Shown here: positions 1-9,771 of the stretch, piece by piece
Position numbering within the stretch: position 1 is the stretch's first letter
How the letters are laid out: each line of letters begins with the position of its first letter
Source of the DNA: Candidatus Heimdallarchaeota archaeon
Lineage (GTDB): Archaea; Asgardarchaeota; Heimdallarchaeia; Heimdallarchaeales; Kariarchaeaceae
Assembly (NCBI GenBank): GCA_026702845.1
Contig: JADCLS010000022.1
Coordinates: 20,247-84,246, forward strand
Direction: 5' to 3'
Length of the DNA stretch: 64,000 nt
Notes under the pieces: model-generated
Database searches by the model: none
The model's input: only the letters and a program-made list of their open reading frames with translations
What the model was told of the DNA's origin: nothing
Position numbers and translations under genes: made by a program

Positions 1-1518
1 CCAAAAAGGTCTGAAAGTGAGTATGACACCTTTAATACCGGTCATGCAGGTACCTCAATCTCTCAAGCAGTTGGTTGTTCTATTGCCAATAATCTAGAAA
101 CAGAGAAACGACAGATAATTGCAGTAATAGGAGATGGGAGTTTAACTGAAGGTATGGCTCTTGAAGGGCTAAATTCAATCAGTGAAATTGATACTGATAT
201 GATAATTATTATTAATGATAACAAATATTCTATTGTTGAAAATATCGGTGCAATTGAGAGAAATCTAGAGAAGCTGAGGAATCATACTCAAGATATTACA
301 ACAATTAGATTGAAAGAGAATTCCACTACCTTTGATGAGATTATCAAGGGAAATATTTTTGAGAATTTTGGAATACAATATTTTGGGCCTGTTGATGGTC
401 ATAATATTGAAGAACTAATCAAAAAATTGGAGAAATTGAAAAACCTCAAGGGTCCAAAAGTATTACATGTTGAAACCATTAAGGGTAAAGGATTAAATCA
501 AGCTTTGGCCAATCCACCAAAATATCACGGTTTAGGATCATTCATAGTTGGAGACGCAGTGAATGAAACGCAATCTATTCCTAAACCAAAAACATATTCT
601 CAAATTTGGGGTGAAATTATTGAAAAATTAATGAGAGAAAATGATAAAACTGTCATTTTATCTCCAGCAACTCCAGTTGGTACAGCTATTGATAAGATCG
701 CAAAAATATTTCCAGAGAGATATTTTGATTTGGGAATATCAGAACAATCTGTAGTAGGCACAGCTTCTGGTTTATCATTTAATTCATATTTTCCAATAAT
801 TTCAATATATTCATCTTTTCTACAAAGAGCTTATGATCAGGTTATACATGATCTATGTATACCGTCCTTTCCAGCTTTAATAGCTATTGATAGAGGAGGC
901 TTGGTTCAAGATGGTGAGACACATCATGGGGTTTTTGATATCTCATTTCTGAGGCCAATTCCTAATATCATTATAGCTTCACCAAAAGATGATATCGAAC
1001 TAGAACAAATGACACAATTTGCCCTCAATCAAAAGAAACCAGTAGCGATTAGAATTCCAAGAGATACTGTCAGTAAAACCTATCCTAAAACACCAATTGT
1101 ACTAGGGAAATCTGAATTAATTAAAAATGGTAATGATTTAGCAATTTTGACTTTTGGACCGATAATTGATTTGGCTGAAGAAGTAATTTCTTTATTGGAA
1201 AAGGAAAATCTGCAGGTTAGATTATATAATATGAGATTCGTGAAACCCATTGACAAAGAGGCCATATTGAATACAGCAAAGGAATGTAAACTAATTGTAA
1301 CTTTAGAAGAGAATTCAATTATCGGAGGGTTAGGAAGTGCAGTGACTGAAATTGTTGCAGGATCCAACTTGAATACAAGAGTACTTAAATTGGCAATTCC
1401 AGATCAATTCATACCTCATGGAGATAGAAAGAATCTCTTTTCTTTAATCAAATTTGAGCCTAAAAAAATATATGATAAAATAATGAGCCTTCTTGAACTT
1501 GAACCAATCAATCTATAG
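1..1518 (+). CDS. dxs: 1-deoxy-D-xylulose-5-phosphate synthase (DXS), 5' end outside window
   Basis: The frame is open from base 1; the ATG at 154 is internal, because the preceding 51 codons already carry the conserved DXS stretch with NTGHAGTSIS and IAVIGDGSLTEGMA (thiamine-diphosphate/Mg site). DXS condenses pyruvate with glyceraldehyde 3-phosphate to DXP using thiamine diphosphate. Visible family residues include the His in NPPKYHGL, the catalytic Glu in GISEQ, the FLQRAYDQV segment, DGETHHGVFD and the phosphate-binding Arg in RIPRD, which distinguish DXS from ordinary transketolase. About 505 residues are present; roughly 100 N-terminal residues are missing compared with a usual length near 620. 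It lies 68 nt before the IspD-like/reductase gene. Archaea normally make isoprenoids from mevalonate, so a role in making a sugar or polyol precursor is inferred from context. Identity is confident; pathway is not. Confidence 0.93.
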   Translation, partial: PKRSESEYDTFNTGHAGTSISQAVGCSIANNLETEKRQIIAVIGDGSLTEGMALEGLNSISEIDTDMIIIINDNKYSIVENIGAIERNLEKLRNHTQDITTIRLKENSTTFDEIIKGNIFENFGIQYFGPVDGHNIEELIKKLEKLKNLKGPKVLHVETIKGKGLNQALANPPKYHGLGSFIVGDAVNETQSIPKPKTYSQIWGEIIEKLMRENDKTVILSPATPVGTAIDKIAKIFPERYFDLGISEQSVVGTASGLSFNSYFPIISIYSSFLQRAYDQVIHDLCIPSFPALIAIDRGGLVQDGETHHGVFDISFLRPIPNIIIASPKDDIELEQMTQFALNQKKPVAIRIPRDTVSKTYPKTPIVLGKSELIKNGNDLAILTFGPIIDLAEEVISLLEKENLQVRLYNMRFVKPIDKEAILNTAKECKLIVTLEENSIIGGLGSAVTEIVAGSNLNTRVLKLAIPDQFIPHGDRKNLFSLIKFEPKKIYDKIMSLLELEPINL

Positions 1519-1586
1519 TTATTGACTAATTTTATAAAACCAAATAAAATAATAAAAAATATAAATGCACGTTTAGTTATAAAATT

Positions 1587-2930
1587 ATGAAAACAACTTT
1601 TATAATACTTGCTGGTGGAATTGGTGAAAGGTTAGGCTTTGATATCCCAAAACAATTCGTACCACTCAATGGGAAACCTATTATTGAGTGGACATATCTC
1701 TCCATAAAATCTCATCCTAAAGTAAATGAAATCGTAATTGTTACTCATGAATCATGGATTGATCAAGTGAAAAAAATTGCACCTAATGCCATTATTACAA
1801 CAGGAGGACTAACTAGACAACAATCTTCATACAAAGGGCTATTAGCATGTCCAAAAGATACTGATTATGTATTAATTCATGATTCAGTTAGACCCTTACT
1901 TTCTCACAAGGTAATTGATCGGTGTTTAGATAAACTGGAAAAGGGATCTAATGCAGTTTTGACAGTCATCCCATCAGCAGATACCCTAGTGGAGATTGAA
2001 AATGATAAAGTTGTTAACATTCCTCAGAGGTCTAGAATTTTCAGAGCTCAAACTCCTCAAGGATTTATATATCAAACAATACTAAAAGCACATGAAACTA
2101 CCAAAATGACGAATTCAACAGATGATGGAAGATTGATGATGGAATCAGGGTATGATCTAGATATTGTTAAAGGAGATCCAATTAATCTGAAGGTCACTCA
2201 AATCGAGGATCTTCATACAGCAGAGAGATTATTTCAATCAGTCAGTAAAAAAACCGAACAAGAAATAGATATTAAGGGTAAAAAAATTGTTATCTTTGGA
2301 GGAACAAGTGGTATTGGGAAAGAAACAGCCATATATTTACAATCTCTCGGTGCTGAGGTTACGATCCTAGGTAGAAAGGATGTTGATGTTCGTAATTCTC
2401 AAGAAATAGAGAGATATTTTGAGAAAAGTCCTGAATTTGATGTAATTATAGTGAGTACCGGGATCTTACATCCAGAAAAGATTTCAAATTTGAGTGATGA
2501 TTTAATTGAAAATACTTATAGAACGAATTTATTCGGTCCAATAAACATTTGCAAGTTTGGTATCAGGAAATTGAGACCAGGATCCCATATAGTTCTAATA
2601 GGTTCAAGTTCAGCTTATAGAGGTAGAGCAGGGTATTCAATCTACTCCTCGTCAAAATCTGCATTAACTAATTTCATCCAGGCAGCATCAGCTGAATTTT
2701 CTGAATTTGGAATCCAAATCAATATGGTTTCTCCCCCTAGAACTAGAACAAGAATGTATACTGATCTTCACCCGAATGCGGATCCTGGTGCTTTATATGA
2801 TCCTAAGAAGGTTGCAAAGGTAGTTGGATTATATTGTGTGGGGTCAGAGAGTGGACACATTGTTGACCTGAAATTACAAACTATTACTCACACAGATCCA
2901 ACAGAAAAAGCATACGGGGGTGATCAGTAG
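1587..2930 (+). CDS. Bifunctional IspD/TarI-like cytidylyltransferase fused to short-chain reductase (CDP-alditol synthase, Acs1/Bcs1 type)
   Basis: Residues 1 to about 225 form an IspD/TarI-type cytidylyltransferase: the nucleotide loop LAGGIGERLG, the Lys of PKQFVPLNGKP and a downstream HDSVRPL segment. Residues about 232 to 447 are a short-chain dehydrogenase with the Rossmann loop FGGTSGIGKE and the catalytic YSSSK (Tyr-x3-Lys). This order matches the Haemophilus Acs1/Bcs1 proteins, which reduce ribulose 5-phosphate to ribitol 5-phosphate and activate it as CDP-ribitol. MEP cytidylyltransferase proper lacks the reductase half, so an isoprenoid role is less likely. The upstream DXS raises the alternative that a deoxy-pentulose phosphate is the substrate. 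The stop overlaps the next start by 11 nt, implying cotranscription and translational coupling. Fusion and families are seen; the substrate is inferred. Confidence 0.85.
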   Translation: MKTTFIILAGGIGERLGFDIPKQFVPLNGKPIIEWTYLSIKSHPKVNEIVIVTHESWIDQVKKIAPNAIITTGGLTRQQSSYKGLLACPKDTDYVLIHDSVRPLLSHKVIDRCLDKLEKGSNAVLTVIPSADTLVEIENDKVVNIPQRSRIFRAQTPQGFIYQTILKAHETTKMTNSTDDGRLMMESGYDLDIVKGDPINLKVTQIEDLHTAERLFQSVSKKTEQEIDIKGKKIVIFGGTSGIGKETAIYLQSLGAEVTILGRKDVDVRNSQEIERYFEKSPEFDVIIVSTGILHPEKISNLSDDLIENTYRTNLFGPINICKFGIRKLRPGSHIVLIGSSSAYRGRAGYSIYSSSKSALTNFIQAASAEFSEFGIQINMVSPPRTRTRMYTDLHPNADPGALYDPKKVAKVVGLYCVGSESGHIVDLKLQTITHTDPTEKAYGGDQ

Positions 2931-3576
2931 TTTGAATATATCTGGTTCTCTACTAGCTGCAAACTTCTCAAATTTAGCTGATGAATTAAAATTTTATGAT
3001 CAAATTGTTGATTCATATCATATCGATGTAATGGATGGTAATTTTGTGAACAATATTGCTTTTGGTCCTGCATTAGTTCAACAAATACACGATTTGACAT
3101 ACAAAGATATGAAAATTCATTTCTATATGAATAATTTTCATGACATATTCCCCCATTACTTACCAAGCAGACCCAAAACCATATTTCCACACATTGAATC
3201 AGATTTCAATTTTGATAGATTAATAGAAATAAAAGAAAAATACAAAATTAATATTGGATTTGCAATTTCACCTCAAACGAATTTAGATCTTTTGAATAGC
3301 TATTTAGAAGATATTAACGAAATTTTGATACTAGCGGTAAATCCTGGATTTGGTGGTCAAAAATTTCTACCCACAACATTTGATAGAATAAAAAAACTGA
3401 TGGATATAAGAGATCAAAATACATACAAATTTGAAATCACAATCGATGGTGGGGTAAATGAATTTAATATACATCAGCTAAATGAGTTTGGAGTACATGA
3501 AGTGGTGATCGGTTCAGCATTATTTAATAAATCGAGAAATCAGGATCTATTACTGGAAATACAGAAATTGAGATAA
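2920..3576 (+). CDS. Ribulose-phosphate 3-epimerase family protein
   Basis: A 218-residue TIM-barrel protein of the ribulose-5-phosphate 3-epimerase family, which interconverts ribulose 5-phosphate and xylulose 5-phosphate using a divalent metal. Seen: SLLAANF near the N-terminus (family: SILAADF), HIDVMDGNFV with a metal His and catalytic Asp, the second His in KIHFYM, PHIES, the phosphate loop VNPGFGGQKF and the C-terminal catalytic Asp in IDGGV. The usual DxHLM is altered to KIHFYM, keeping the His. It starts with GTG, 11 nt inside the preceding gene. It probably supplies or consumes the pentulose phosphate used by the fused cytidylyltransferase/reductase, or acts on a related substrate. 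A specialised rather than housekeeping copy is suggested by its place in the polymer locus. Confidence 0.85.
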   Translation: MISSLNISGSLLAANFSNLADELKFYDQIVDSYHIDVMDGNFVNNIAFGPALVQQIHDLTYKDMKIHFYMNNFHDIFPHYLPSRPKTIFPHIESDFNFDRLIEIKEKYKINIGFAISPQTNLDLLNSYLEDINEILILAVNPGFGGQKFLPTTFDRIKKLMDIRDQNTYKFEITIDGGVNEFNIHQLNEFGVHEVVIGSALFNKSRNQDLLLEIQKLR

Positions 3577-3803
3577 TTTTAAAGTAAAATAAGTGGTTTG
3601 TTTGATTTTTGTAATAAACTTCCATCTCTATACAAATCAATTTTCAATTTTTAAAAATTTTAAACTCTAAAATTATTCTTTGACATACCTATTTATTTGG
3701 GATCCGGAATAAAATAATAGTAATTTTTATATCGATTGAAGTACTTGATGTTTTGAATTATAAGGCAATTTATTTAAGCGAAATTTGTTTCCATACCTTA
3801 TTA

Positions 3804-4499
3804 ATGAATCAAAAAATAGCCCTAGTGATCCCAACACTAAATGAAGAAGCAACAATTAAAGAGCAGATAATGAGGGCCAAGAAGGAAAATGTGAGTATAT
3901 ATGTGATTGACGGTCTTTCAACAGATAATACCGTGATGATCGCGAAAGAAGAAGGAGTAAACGTATTATTTCAGAAAGGTAGGGGAAAAGGGGATGCAAT
4001 CCGTTTTTCTATTATGAAATTAGCTGATGAGTATGATTACATTTGTTTCATAGATGGAGATCTAACCTACAATATTAATGAAATAGGTGTGTTGATGAAT
4101 GAATTTAAAGATAACTCAACGGATATTGTCATTGGCAATCGATTAAACAAGAAAAGGGAGAAGGGATCAATCACTTTTCTAAATACAATGGGTAATTACA
4201 TTTTTTCAATTCTCGTTACTTTATTATATTGGACTCCCTGGTTAGATACTCAATCAGGATATAGAATATTTAATAGACGGTCATCTAAACTGATGAAAGA
4301 AACTTTGAAAAGAGATGGATTTGAAATTGAAACTGAAATGATAATAATTGCGTCTAGACATAACTTAAAATTAAAATCTATTGATATTCAATATTTCTGT
4401 AGACCAGACAACTCAATTACCAAATTATATCCATTGAAAACTTGTTTTAGAATTATAAGTACAATTTTCTCAATGATTTTTTATAGACCCAAATTTTAA
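3804..4499 (+). CDS. Family 2 glycosyltransferase (dolichyl-phosphate sugar synthase-like)
   Basis: A GT-A fold glycosyltransferase of 231 residues. The N-terminus ALVIPTLNEEATI and the DGLSTDNT segment form the nucleotide-sugar site; FIDGDLTY provides the DxD metal motif; DTQSGYRIFNR and a following ETEM segment are typical of DPM1/Alg5-like enzymes that move a sugar from GDP- or UDP-sugar to polyprenyl phosphate. I start it at the ATG at 3804, directly before the conserved first strand; an upstream TTG at 3753 adds 17 residues with no family similarity. No C-terminal membrane domain is seen. It follows the CDP-alditol genes on the same strand after a 227-nt gap, so it may have its own promoter. 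Donor and acceptor are unknown. Confidence 0.82.
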   Translation: MNQKIALVIPTLNEEATIKEQIMRAKKENVSIYVIDGLSTDNTVMIAKEEGVNVLFQKGRGKGDAIRFSIMKLADEYDYICFIDGDLTYNINEIGVLMNEFKDNSTDIVIGNRLNKKREKGSITFLNTMGNYIFSILVTLLYWTPWLDTQSGYRIFNRRSSKLMKETLKRDGFEIETEMIIIASRHNLKLKSIDIQYFCRPDNSITKLYPLKTCFRIISTIFSMIFYRPKF

Positions 4500-4596
4500 A
4501 ACATATCAATATTGCTAGATTGCATCTCACAATGATTACATATTAAGTGTGAAAAATCTTAAACATTTTGAGTTTATGAAAACCAAAATATCAATA

Positions 4597-4608
4597 TTGT
4601 ATAAATAC
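4597..4608 (+). promoter_or_regulatory. Putative TATA box of metK
   Basis: An AT-rich TTGTATAAATAC element lies about 38 nt before the metK ATG. An archaeal TATA box is normally centred near -27, so transcription would start near 4630 and leave a very short leader. No good Shine-Dalgarno sequence is visible before the start codon, in keeping with a short leader. Judged by eye only. Confidence 0.4.
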
Positions 4609-4640
4609 TCATTTATTTTAGAAAACACTAGTTCACTTAT

Positions 4641-5771
4641 ATGTCAAATAAATACTATCTCGCATCCGAGTCAGTGACTGAGGGTCATCCAGATAAGGTG
4701 GCTGATCAGATCTCAGATGCGGTTCTTGATGAGATGCTGAAGAATGATGTAAATTCCCGAGTGGCCTGTGAGACCTTTGTTACGACTGGTATGGTGCTGA
4801 TTGGTGGTGAGATCTCCACTGATTCTTTTGTTGATCTCCAGAAGGTAGTACGGGATACAGTAAAAGATATCGGATATACTCATCCCGAGATTGGTTTCTA
4901 TTACAAAGATATCGCAGTACTCAATGTTATCCATGAACAATCAGTTGATATTGCTCAGGGTGTGGTCAAGGAGAAACCAGAGGAACAAGGTGCTGGTGAT
5001 CAGGGATTAATGTTTGGCTATGCTATTAATCATACAGATCAGCTCATGCCACTACCTATTGAGCTTGCACATGATCTTACCAGAGGACTGTCAGTATTGA
5101 GAAAAAGCAACAAACTGGAGTACCTGCGACCAGATGGCAAATCCCAGGTCGCAATCAAGTATGAGAATGGCAAGCCTGTAGAGGCTACCAAAGTAACCAT
5201 TGCCACACAACACGCAGAAGATGTGGATCAGGCCAAGATTAAGGAGGATCTCGTACCTCTATTGATCGAACCTGCGCTAGGTGATTACTTCACCAAGAAT
5301 ACCGAGGTTCTGGTCAATGGAACTGGTAAATTTGTCATTGGAGGTCCTCATGGTGATGCTGGATTGACTGGAAGAAAAATCATTGTTGATACCTATGGAG
5401 GAGCAGGCTATCATGGTGGCGGCGCCTTTTCTGGAAAGGATCCATCAAAAGTGGATAGAAGTGCATCCTATGCCATGCGATATGTGGCCAAGAATATTGT
5501 TGATCAGGGATGGGCAACAGAGGTAAATGTTCAGGTGGCTTATACTATTGGTGTGGCAGAGCCTTTCTCCTTTAGTGTTGACACAAAGGGAACAGGAACC
5601 ATACCAGATGATGAGATCCGTGATAGAGTTCTCAAGGAATTTGATCTGAGACCCGGGTTACTCATCCAGCACCTTGATTTGAAACGTCCAATCTATAAAC
5701 AAACTGCTTCCTATGGACACTTTGGTAGAAAGGATATCGATCTACCCTGGGAGAAGACAGATCTATTTTAA
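4641..5771 (+). CDS. metK: S-adenosylmethionine synthetase, bacterial/eukaryotic type
   Basis: Makes S-adenosylmethionine from methionine and ATP. The 376-residue protein has the family signatures in order: [21 protein letters not shown] at the N-terminus (ATP/Mg site), [12 protein letters not shown] in the middle, and the glycine-rich loop [17 protein letters not shown]. Length and motifs match the bacterial/eukaryotic MetK family, not the divergent archaeal synthetase of about 400 residues. Base composition and codon use are visibly less AT-rich than the polysaccharide genes on both sides, so this looks like a resident gene between two acquired blocks. It is a single-gene unit with its own TATA-like box and converges on the fucose genes. 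Function is very secure. Confidence 0.97.
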   Translation: MSNKYYLASESVTEGHPDKVADQISDAVLDEMLKNDVNSRVACETFVTTGMVLIGGEISTDSFVDLQKVVRDTVKDIGYTHPEIGFYYKDIAVLNVIHEQSVDIAQGVVKEKPEEQGAGDQGLMFGYAINHTDQLMPLPIELAHDLTRGLSVLRKSNKLEYLRPDGKSQVAIKYENGKPVEATKVTIATQHAEDVDQAKIKEDLVPLLIEPALGDYFTKNTEVLVNGTGKFVIGGPHGDAGLTGRKIIVDTYGGAGYHGGGAFSGKDPSKVDRSASYAMRYVAKNIVDQGWATEVNVQVAYTIGVAEPFSFSVDTKGTGTIPDDEIRDRVLKEFDLRPGLLIQHLDLKRPIYKQTASYGHFGRKDIDLPWEKTDLF

Positions 5772-5811
5772 TCACATAATTTCCCTATCGTTCAATCATA
5801 ATTTGTTATAA

Positions 5812-6750
5812 TTACTGCTTAATACTAAGTTCTTTTTCAAAATCTAATATCGTTCTAGTAATCCCTTCATCCAATCCTATACTCAAATTCCAACCCAAAT
5901 TCTGCAATTTTGATACATCCATCACTTTTCTATATGTACCATCTGGTTTCGTATCATCAAATATAATCTCACCCTTATATTCTGCAATTTTCATAATTTT
6001 TTGAGCCAAGTCAAAAATTGAGATCTCTTTACCTGAACCGATATTAATTATTTCTGGAGAATTGTAATGTTCCATTAGAAATACACAGGCATCAGCTAGA
6101 TCATCTACATGCAAGAATTCCCTCAAAGGCTTTCCTGATCCCCATAATATTATATTTGGCTCATTTTGTTCTCTAGCTAATACTACCTTTCTAATAAGAG
6201 CTGCCATGACATGAGAATTTTCGGGATGGTAATTATCATTTGGTCCATACAAGTTCGTGGGCATGACTGATATGAAATTATTACCATATTCTTTACGATA
6301 AAATTCACACATCTTGATCCCAGCAATTTTTGCTATGGCATATGCTTCATTGGTTTTTTCAAGCTCTCCTGTCAATAAGGAATTCTCATTAATTGGCAGT
6401 TGTGGATTCTTGGGATAGACGCAGGAGCTTCCCAGGAACAGCAATTTTTTCACATCGTTTTCATGTGATGCATGAATGATATTATTTTGTATCATCAAAT
6501 TCTGATAAATAAATTGTGCAGGATATGTATTGTTAGCATGAATCCCACCAACTTTAGCAGCTGCTAAAAACACGTAATCAGGTTTTTCTACTTGAAAAAA
6601 CCTATTAACATCATGTTGATTGGTTAAATCTAATTCCTTTCGTGTTTTTAAGATTAGATTAGTATACCCATCTCTGGTCAATTTTCTAACAATTGCAGAT
6701 CCTACCATTCCATTATGTCCTGCGACAAAAATTCTATCATTTTTATTCAT
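5812..6750 (-). CDS. fcl: GDP-L-fucose synthase (GDP-4-keto-6-deoxymannose 3,5-epimerase/4-reductase)
   Basis: NADPH-dependent epimerase-reductase that converts GDP-4-keto-6-deoxy-D-mannose to GDP-L-fucose. The 312-residue protein has the Rossmann loop [30 protein letters not shown] with the catalytic Ser and Cys, and the catalytic YAIAK (Tyr-x3-Lys), all typical of WcaG/Fcl. It starts one base after the stop of gmd and is clearly in the same minus-strand operon (rmlA-like, gmd, fcl). The product would be the donor for fucose in a surface glycan. No fucosyltransferase can be picked out among the neighbours. Confidence 0.95.
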   Translation of the reverse strand: MNKNDRIFVAGHNGMVGSAIVRKLTRDGYTNLILKTRKELDLTNQHDVNRFFQVEKPDYVFLAAAKVGGIHANNTYPAQFIYQNLMIQNNIIHASHENDVKKLLFLGSSCVYPKNPQLPINENSLLTGELEKTNEAYAIAKIAGIKMCEFYRKEYGNNFISVMPTNLYGPNDNYHPENSHVMAALIRKVVLAREQNEPNIILWGSGKPLREFLHVDDLADACVFLMEHYNSPEIINIGSGKEISIFDLAQKIMKIAEYKGEIIFDDTKPDGTYRKVMDVSKLQNLGWNLSIGLDEGITRTILDFEKELSIKQ

Positions 6751-6751
6751 T

Positions 6752-7816
6752 TTAACCCACCGTAAACTTGTTTTTAGTCCAAGAATAATCGCTTGTTTTT
6801 AGAAATTCAATTCCTTCACCAATAGGTGTGAGTTTCATCGCCCTCATGTCAGAGTCAATCATTATTCTAGCTAACATATCAACATCGATTTTTGCCTTCC
6901 AATTCAGTAATTTCTCAGCTTTAGAACTATCACCAAGTAAATGATCAACTTCAGCAGGTCTGAAATATTTAGGATCTATTTTTACGTAATCCTTCCAATT
7001 TAAACCAACATATGAAAAACATTGTTCTAGAAACTCTCTCACAGATCTACTTTTTCCTGTACTCAATACAAAATCATCCGGATTACTATGACTGATTATT
7101 TTATACATGCCATCGACGTATTCAGGTGCATATCCCCAGTCTCTTTTAGCTTCAATATTGCCAAGATAAAGATACTTTTGTTTTCCAGCAAGAATTGATG
7201 CGACAGCTCTAGTAATTTTTCTTGTTACAAATATTTCTCCTCTTCTTGGTGATTCATGATTGAATAATATACCATTAGATGCAAACATACCATAAGATTC
7301 TCTGTAATTGATGGCCATCCAATACGAATAAAGTTTTGCTACTGCATAAGGAGACCTAGGATGCATCGGGGTCTCTTCATTCTGAGGAGGAGGCGTAGAA
7401 CCATATAATTCGGAAGATGATGCTTGATAAAATTTCGAATCTAGCTCATTTTGTCTTATTGCTTCCAGTATTGCGGTAGTTCCTATTCCTGTTGCTAATC
7501 CAGTATACTCTGGTAAGTCGAAGCTTACTCGAACATGAGATTGGGCTGCTAAATGATATACTTCATCTGGTTGAACTCTCGTGATTATACTATTAATTCT
7601 TCCAAAATCTGTTACATCTCCATAATGTAAATATAATTTCTTATTTTCTTCTTGAGGTGATTGATATAAGTGATCTATTCGTTGTGTATTAAATGTACTG
7701 GCTTTCCTAATAATTCCATGAACATTATAGCCCCTATTTAGTAATAATTCAGCTAAATAAGATCCATCCTGTCCAGTAATACCAGTAATTAGCGCAGTCT
7801 TATCCTGATTGCTCAT
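6752..7816 (-). CDS. gmd: GDP-mannose 4,6-dehydratase
   Basis: First committed enzyme of GDP-fucose or GDP-rhamnose synthesis: GDP-mannose to GDP-4-keto-6-deoxymannose with bound NADP. Seen in the 354 residues: [14 protein letters not shown] dinucleotide loop, the SSSELYG region, the YAVAK catalytic Tyr/Lys pair, and the NHESPRRGE segment characteristic of Gmd. Length is normal. The next gene (fcl) follows with a one-base gap, and the nucleotidyltransferase gene lies 73 nt upstream on the same strand. No mannose-1-phosphate guanylyltransferase or phosphomannomutase is in the window, so GDP-mannose must come from elsewhere. Confidence 0.96.
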   Translation of the reverse strand: MSNQDKTALITGITGQDGSYLAELLLNRGYNVHGIIRKASTFNTQRIDHLYQSPQEENKKLYLHYGDVTDFGRINSIITRVQPDEVYHLAAQSHVRVSFDLPEYTGLATGIGTTAILEAIRQNELDSKFYQASSSELYGSTPPPQNEETPMHPRSPYAVAKLYSYWMAINYRESYGMFASNGILFNHESPRRGEIFVTRKITRAVASILAGKQKYLYLGNIEAKRDWGYAPEYVDGMYKIISHSNPDDFVLSTGKSRSVREFLEQCFSYVGLNWKDYVKIDPKYFRPAEVDHLLGDSSKAEKLLNWKAKIDVDMLARIMIDSDMRAMKLTPIGEGIEFLKTSDYSWTKNKFTVG

Positions 7817-7889
7817 TAATTTATTTCAAATTTGCTTAATAAAAAATTTATTTTTAGAAACTAAGGAATATTCACTGCAAAAAATATGA

Positions 7890-8627
7890 TTATTCTAATT
7901 TTGAATTCTCTTTCATATAATTGGCTGAATCTAATAAACTATCAAATGTACCTGCATCTAACCACCAATCATCAAGTATCTCATATCCAACTTTATAATT
8001 TTGATTTATCATATTCTGAATACCATCAGTAATTTCCAATTCATTTCTAGCAGATATCTCGGTTTTTCTCAATATATCGAAAATCTTTGGTGAGAATAGA
8101 TATATTCCAGTTACAGCAAGATTAGATTTGGGAGTGGTGGGCTTCTCCTCTACATTAACAACCTTTCCTTCTTTTATTTCTGCAACCCCAAAATCAAAGG
8201 GACGATCAACGGGCTTTATGGCAAGACAACAATCTAGATTTTCTTTTTCAGCCTTTTCTAATAGCTTTTTTAAGGAAAATAATGTGATATTATCTCCTAA
8301 CATCATCAGAAACTTACTATTTTTCAAAAACCTCTCCGCACATAATAATCCATCTCCCAATCCCCTTGGATCACCCTGATTAACAAATTCAATCATGAGA
8401 TCATTAAAATACTGATCTCGAATTAATATTACCATTTCCCGGACCTGATCTGTCTTTGCACCACCTAATACCACAATTGCTGATCTTATTCCTGCATTAT
8501 AGATAGACTGAAGTGGATAGAAAATCATCGGTCTATTGTAAATGGGCAATATATGTTTATTCCAAATTTGCGTTAATGGAAGGAGTCTGGTTCCTAGGCC
8601 ACCTGCGAGTATTACCGCACGATACAT
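7890..8627 (-). CDS. rmlA: Sugar-1-phosphate nucleotidyltransferase (RmlA-like, probably glucose-1-phosphate thymidylyltransferase)
   Basis: Joins a sugar 1-phosphate to a nucleoside triphosphate, most likely dTTP plus glucose 1-phosphate to dTDP-glucose. The 245-residue protein has the signature AGGLGTRLLPLT, the Lys in NKHILPIYNRPM, the LGDNI metal motif and the EEKP segment. I start at the ATG giving MYRAVILAGG; an upstream ATG at 8651 would add eight residues before the conserved strand. RmlA is usually about 290 residues, so this is a short form lacking much of the C-terminal allosteric region. dTDP specificity is inferred from the presence of rmlB and fdtA/fdtB-like genes in the same locus. 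It probably heads the gmd-fcl operon. Confidence 0.82.
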   Translation of the reverse strand: MYRAVILAGGLGTRLLPLTQIWNKHILPIYNRPMIFYPLQSIYNAGIRSAIVVLGGAKTDQVREMVILIRDQYFNDLMIEFVNQGDPRGLGDGLLCAERFLKNSKFLMMLGDNITLFSLKKLLEKAEKENLDCCLAIKPVDRPFDFGVAEIKEGKVVNVEEKPTTPKSNLAVTGIYLFSPKIFDILRKTEISARNELEITDGIQNMINQNYKVGYEILDDWWLDAGTFDSLLDSANYMKENSKLE

Positions 8628-8791
8628 ATAATCCCAATTGAAATTGAACATTTAAAATAATTCACTAGATAGCTAAATTAATGTCAATATGAATAAAAAT
8701 TACCCAAATATCGTATAGATCTAATTCCTATCGAGCTTTGATTAGAATGTACACAAATAATTTTTCCTCTTCAAATAATTTCATGGAAAAT

Positions 8792-9628
8792 TCAAGTATT
8801 CTTCTTCAGGATAATAGTAGTTCCCTGTATCAGTTCTCCATTGTATTTATACATGTGTCCAGATTCATTTACTTGATACAGTATTGAATACTCATCAAAT
8901 TTGTTAATGAACTCTACCATCTTTTCTCCTGAAAGTATATGCATGGGGTAAGTGATCTCACTATCATTGTCAATTACTAAATTTCCCGGTCCATTGTGTT
9001 TCAATTTGGATTTCTGGATGACAATAACATTTTCTTTTGTTTTATTAATTATGGGGAATCTCGTTAAATATATGTAGTTTGCACGCATTGCAAAGATGTC
9101 TGATAGCATTAATTCAGGATTCTCAAGATATTGAAGTGAGTTAGCAGCAATTACCACATCAAATTTTATATCCTTGATCTCGTTAAGGCTTTGAATGAAT
9201 TTCAGATCATCGTTCTCATATTTTTCAGAACCGATTGTATTCAATTCCTGAGCCTCAAGGATATACCATTTTACACTTATTTCTTTGTTTATACTCATTA
9301 ATTCATGGTACAGTACCCCTAACTGACCCCCAATATCTAGTATCTGCAATGCTTCAGAGCTATTCTGTGAAGATAATTTATGTATAAAGAAAATTATTTG
9401 CATTCTGTATGAAGGGAAAGGTATAATCTCATTATTCTCCATTCTCTCAAAGTAATCATGAGATTTGCGATCTATTATGTCAACTAAATCATTGAAATTA
9501 TATCCCTGGCAATGCTCTAATGCTTCATTAATTGTACGATACGTTTTCTCCTTTCTTTTGAAATCGGTTAGAATACCGTAAAATTTTGGGGGGAGTATCC
9601 AATTTTTTAGAAAACTGATGAATGTCAT
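8792..9628 (-). CDS. Putative methyltransferase, TIGR04325-like
   Basis: A 278-residue protein resembling the polysaccharide-locus methyltransferase family TIGR04325. The SAM-binding core is visible at about residues 93 to 165: LDIGGQLGVLYHE (glycine-rich loop after the first strand), an acidic ILEAQE after the second strand and FDVVIAANSLQYLENP at the fourth. The N-terminal 90 residues hold an aromatic-rich family extension. It lies alone on the minus strand, 164 nt from the nucleotidyltransferase gene and divergent from the fdtA-like gene. It probably methylates a sugar or nucleotide sugar; the target is unknown. Confidence 0.68.
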   Translation of the reverse strand: MTFISFLKNWILPPKFYGILTDFKRKEKTYRTINEALEHCQGYNFNDLVDIIDRKSHDYFERMENNEIIPFPSYRMQIIFFIHKLSSQNSSEALQILDIGGQLGVLYHELMSINKEISVKWYILEAQELNTIGSEKYENDDLKFIQSLNEIKDIKFDVVIAANSLQYLENPELMLSDIFAMRANYIYLTRFPIINKTKENVIVIQKSKLKHNGPGNLVIDNDSEITYPMHILSGEKMVEFINKFDEYSILYQVNESGHMYKYNGELIQGTTIILKKNT

Positions 9629-9771
9629 ATATTCAACTCTAAATTAGTTGCATATTACTTTTATTTGTATAACTCAGATATTCATAGTTTATTGGGATGT
9701 TTTTTTTAACATAGAAGTGCTTTCATTATAGAAATTTATAATATAGCTTGCAAAATCACGAATTATACTCT

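Noticed and set aside
1..3576. The DXS and IspD-like genes as a MEP isoprenoid pathway
   Set aside because: The IspD-like half is fused to a short-chain reductase and followed by an epimerase, as in CDP-ribitol synthesis, and no DXR or other MEP gene is visible; the context is surface polysaccharide.
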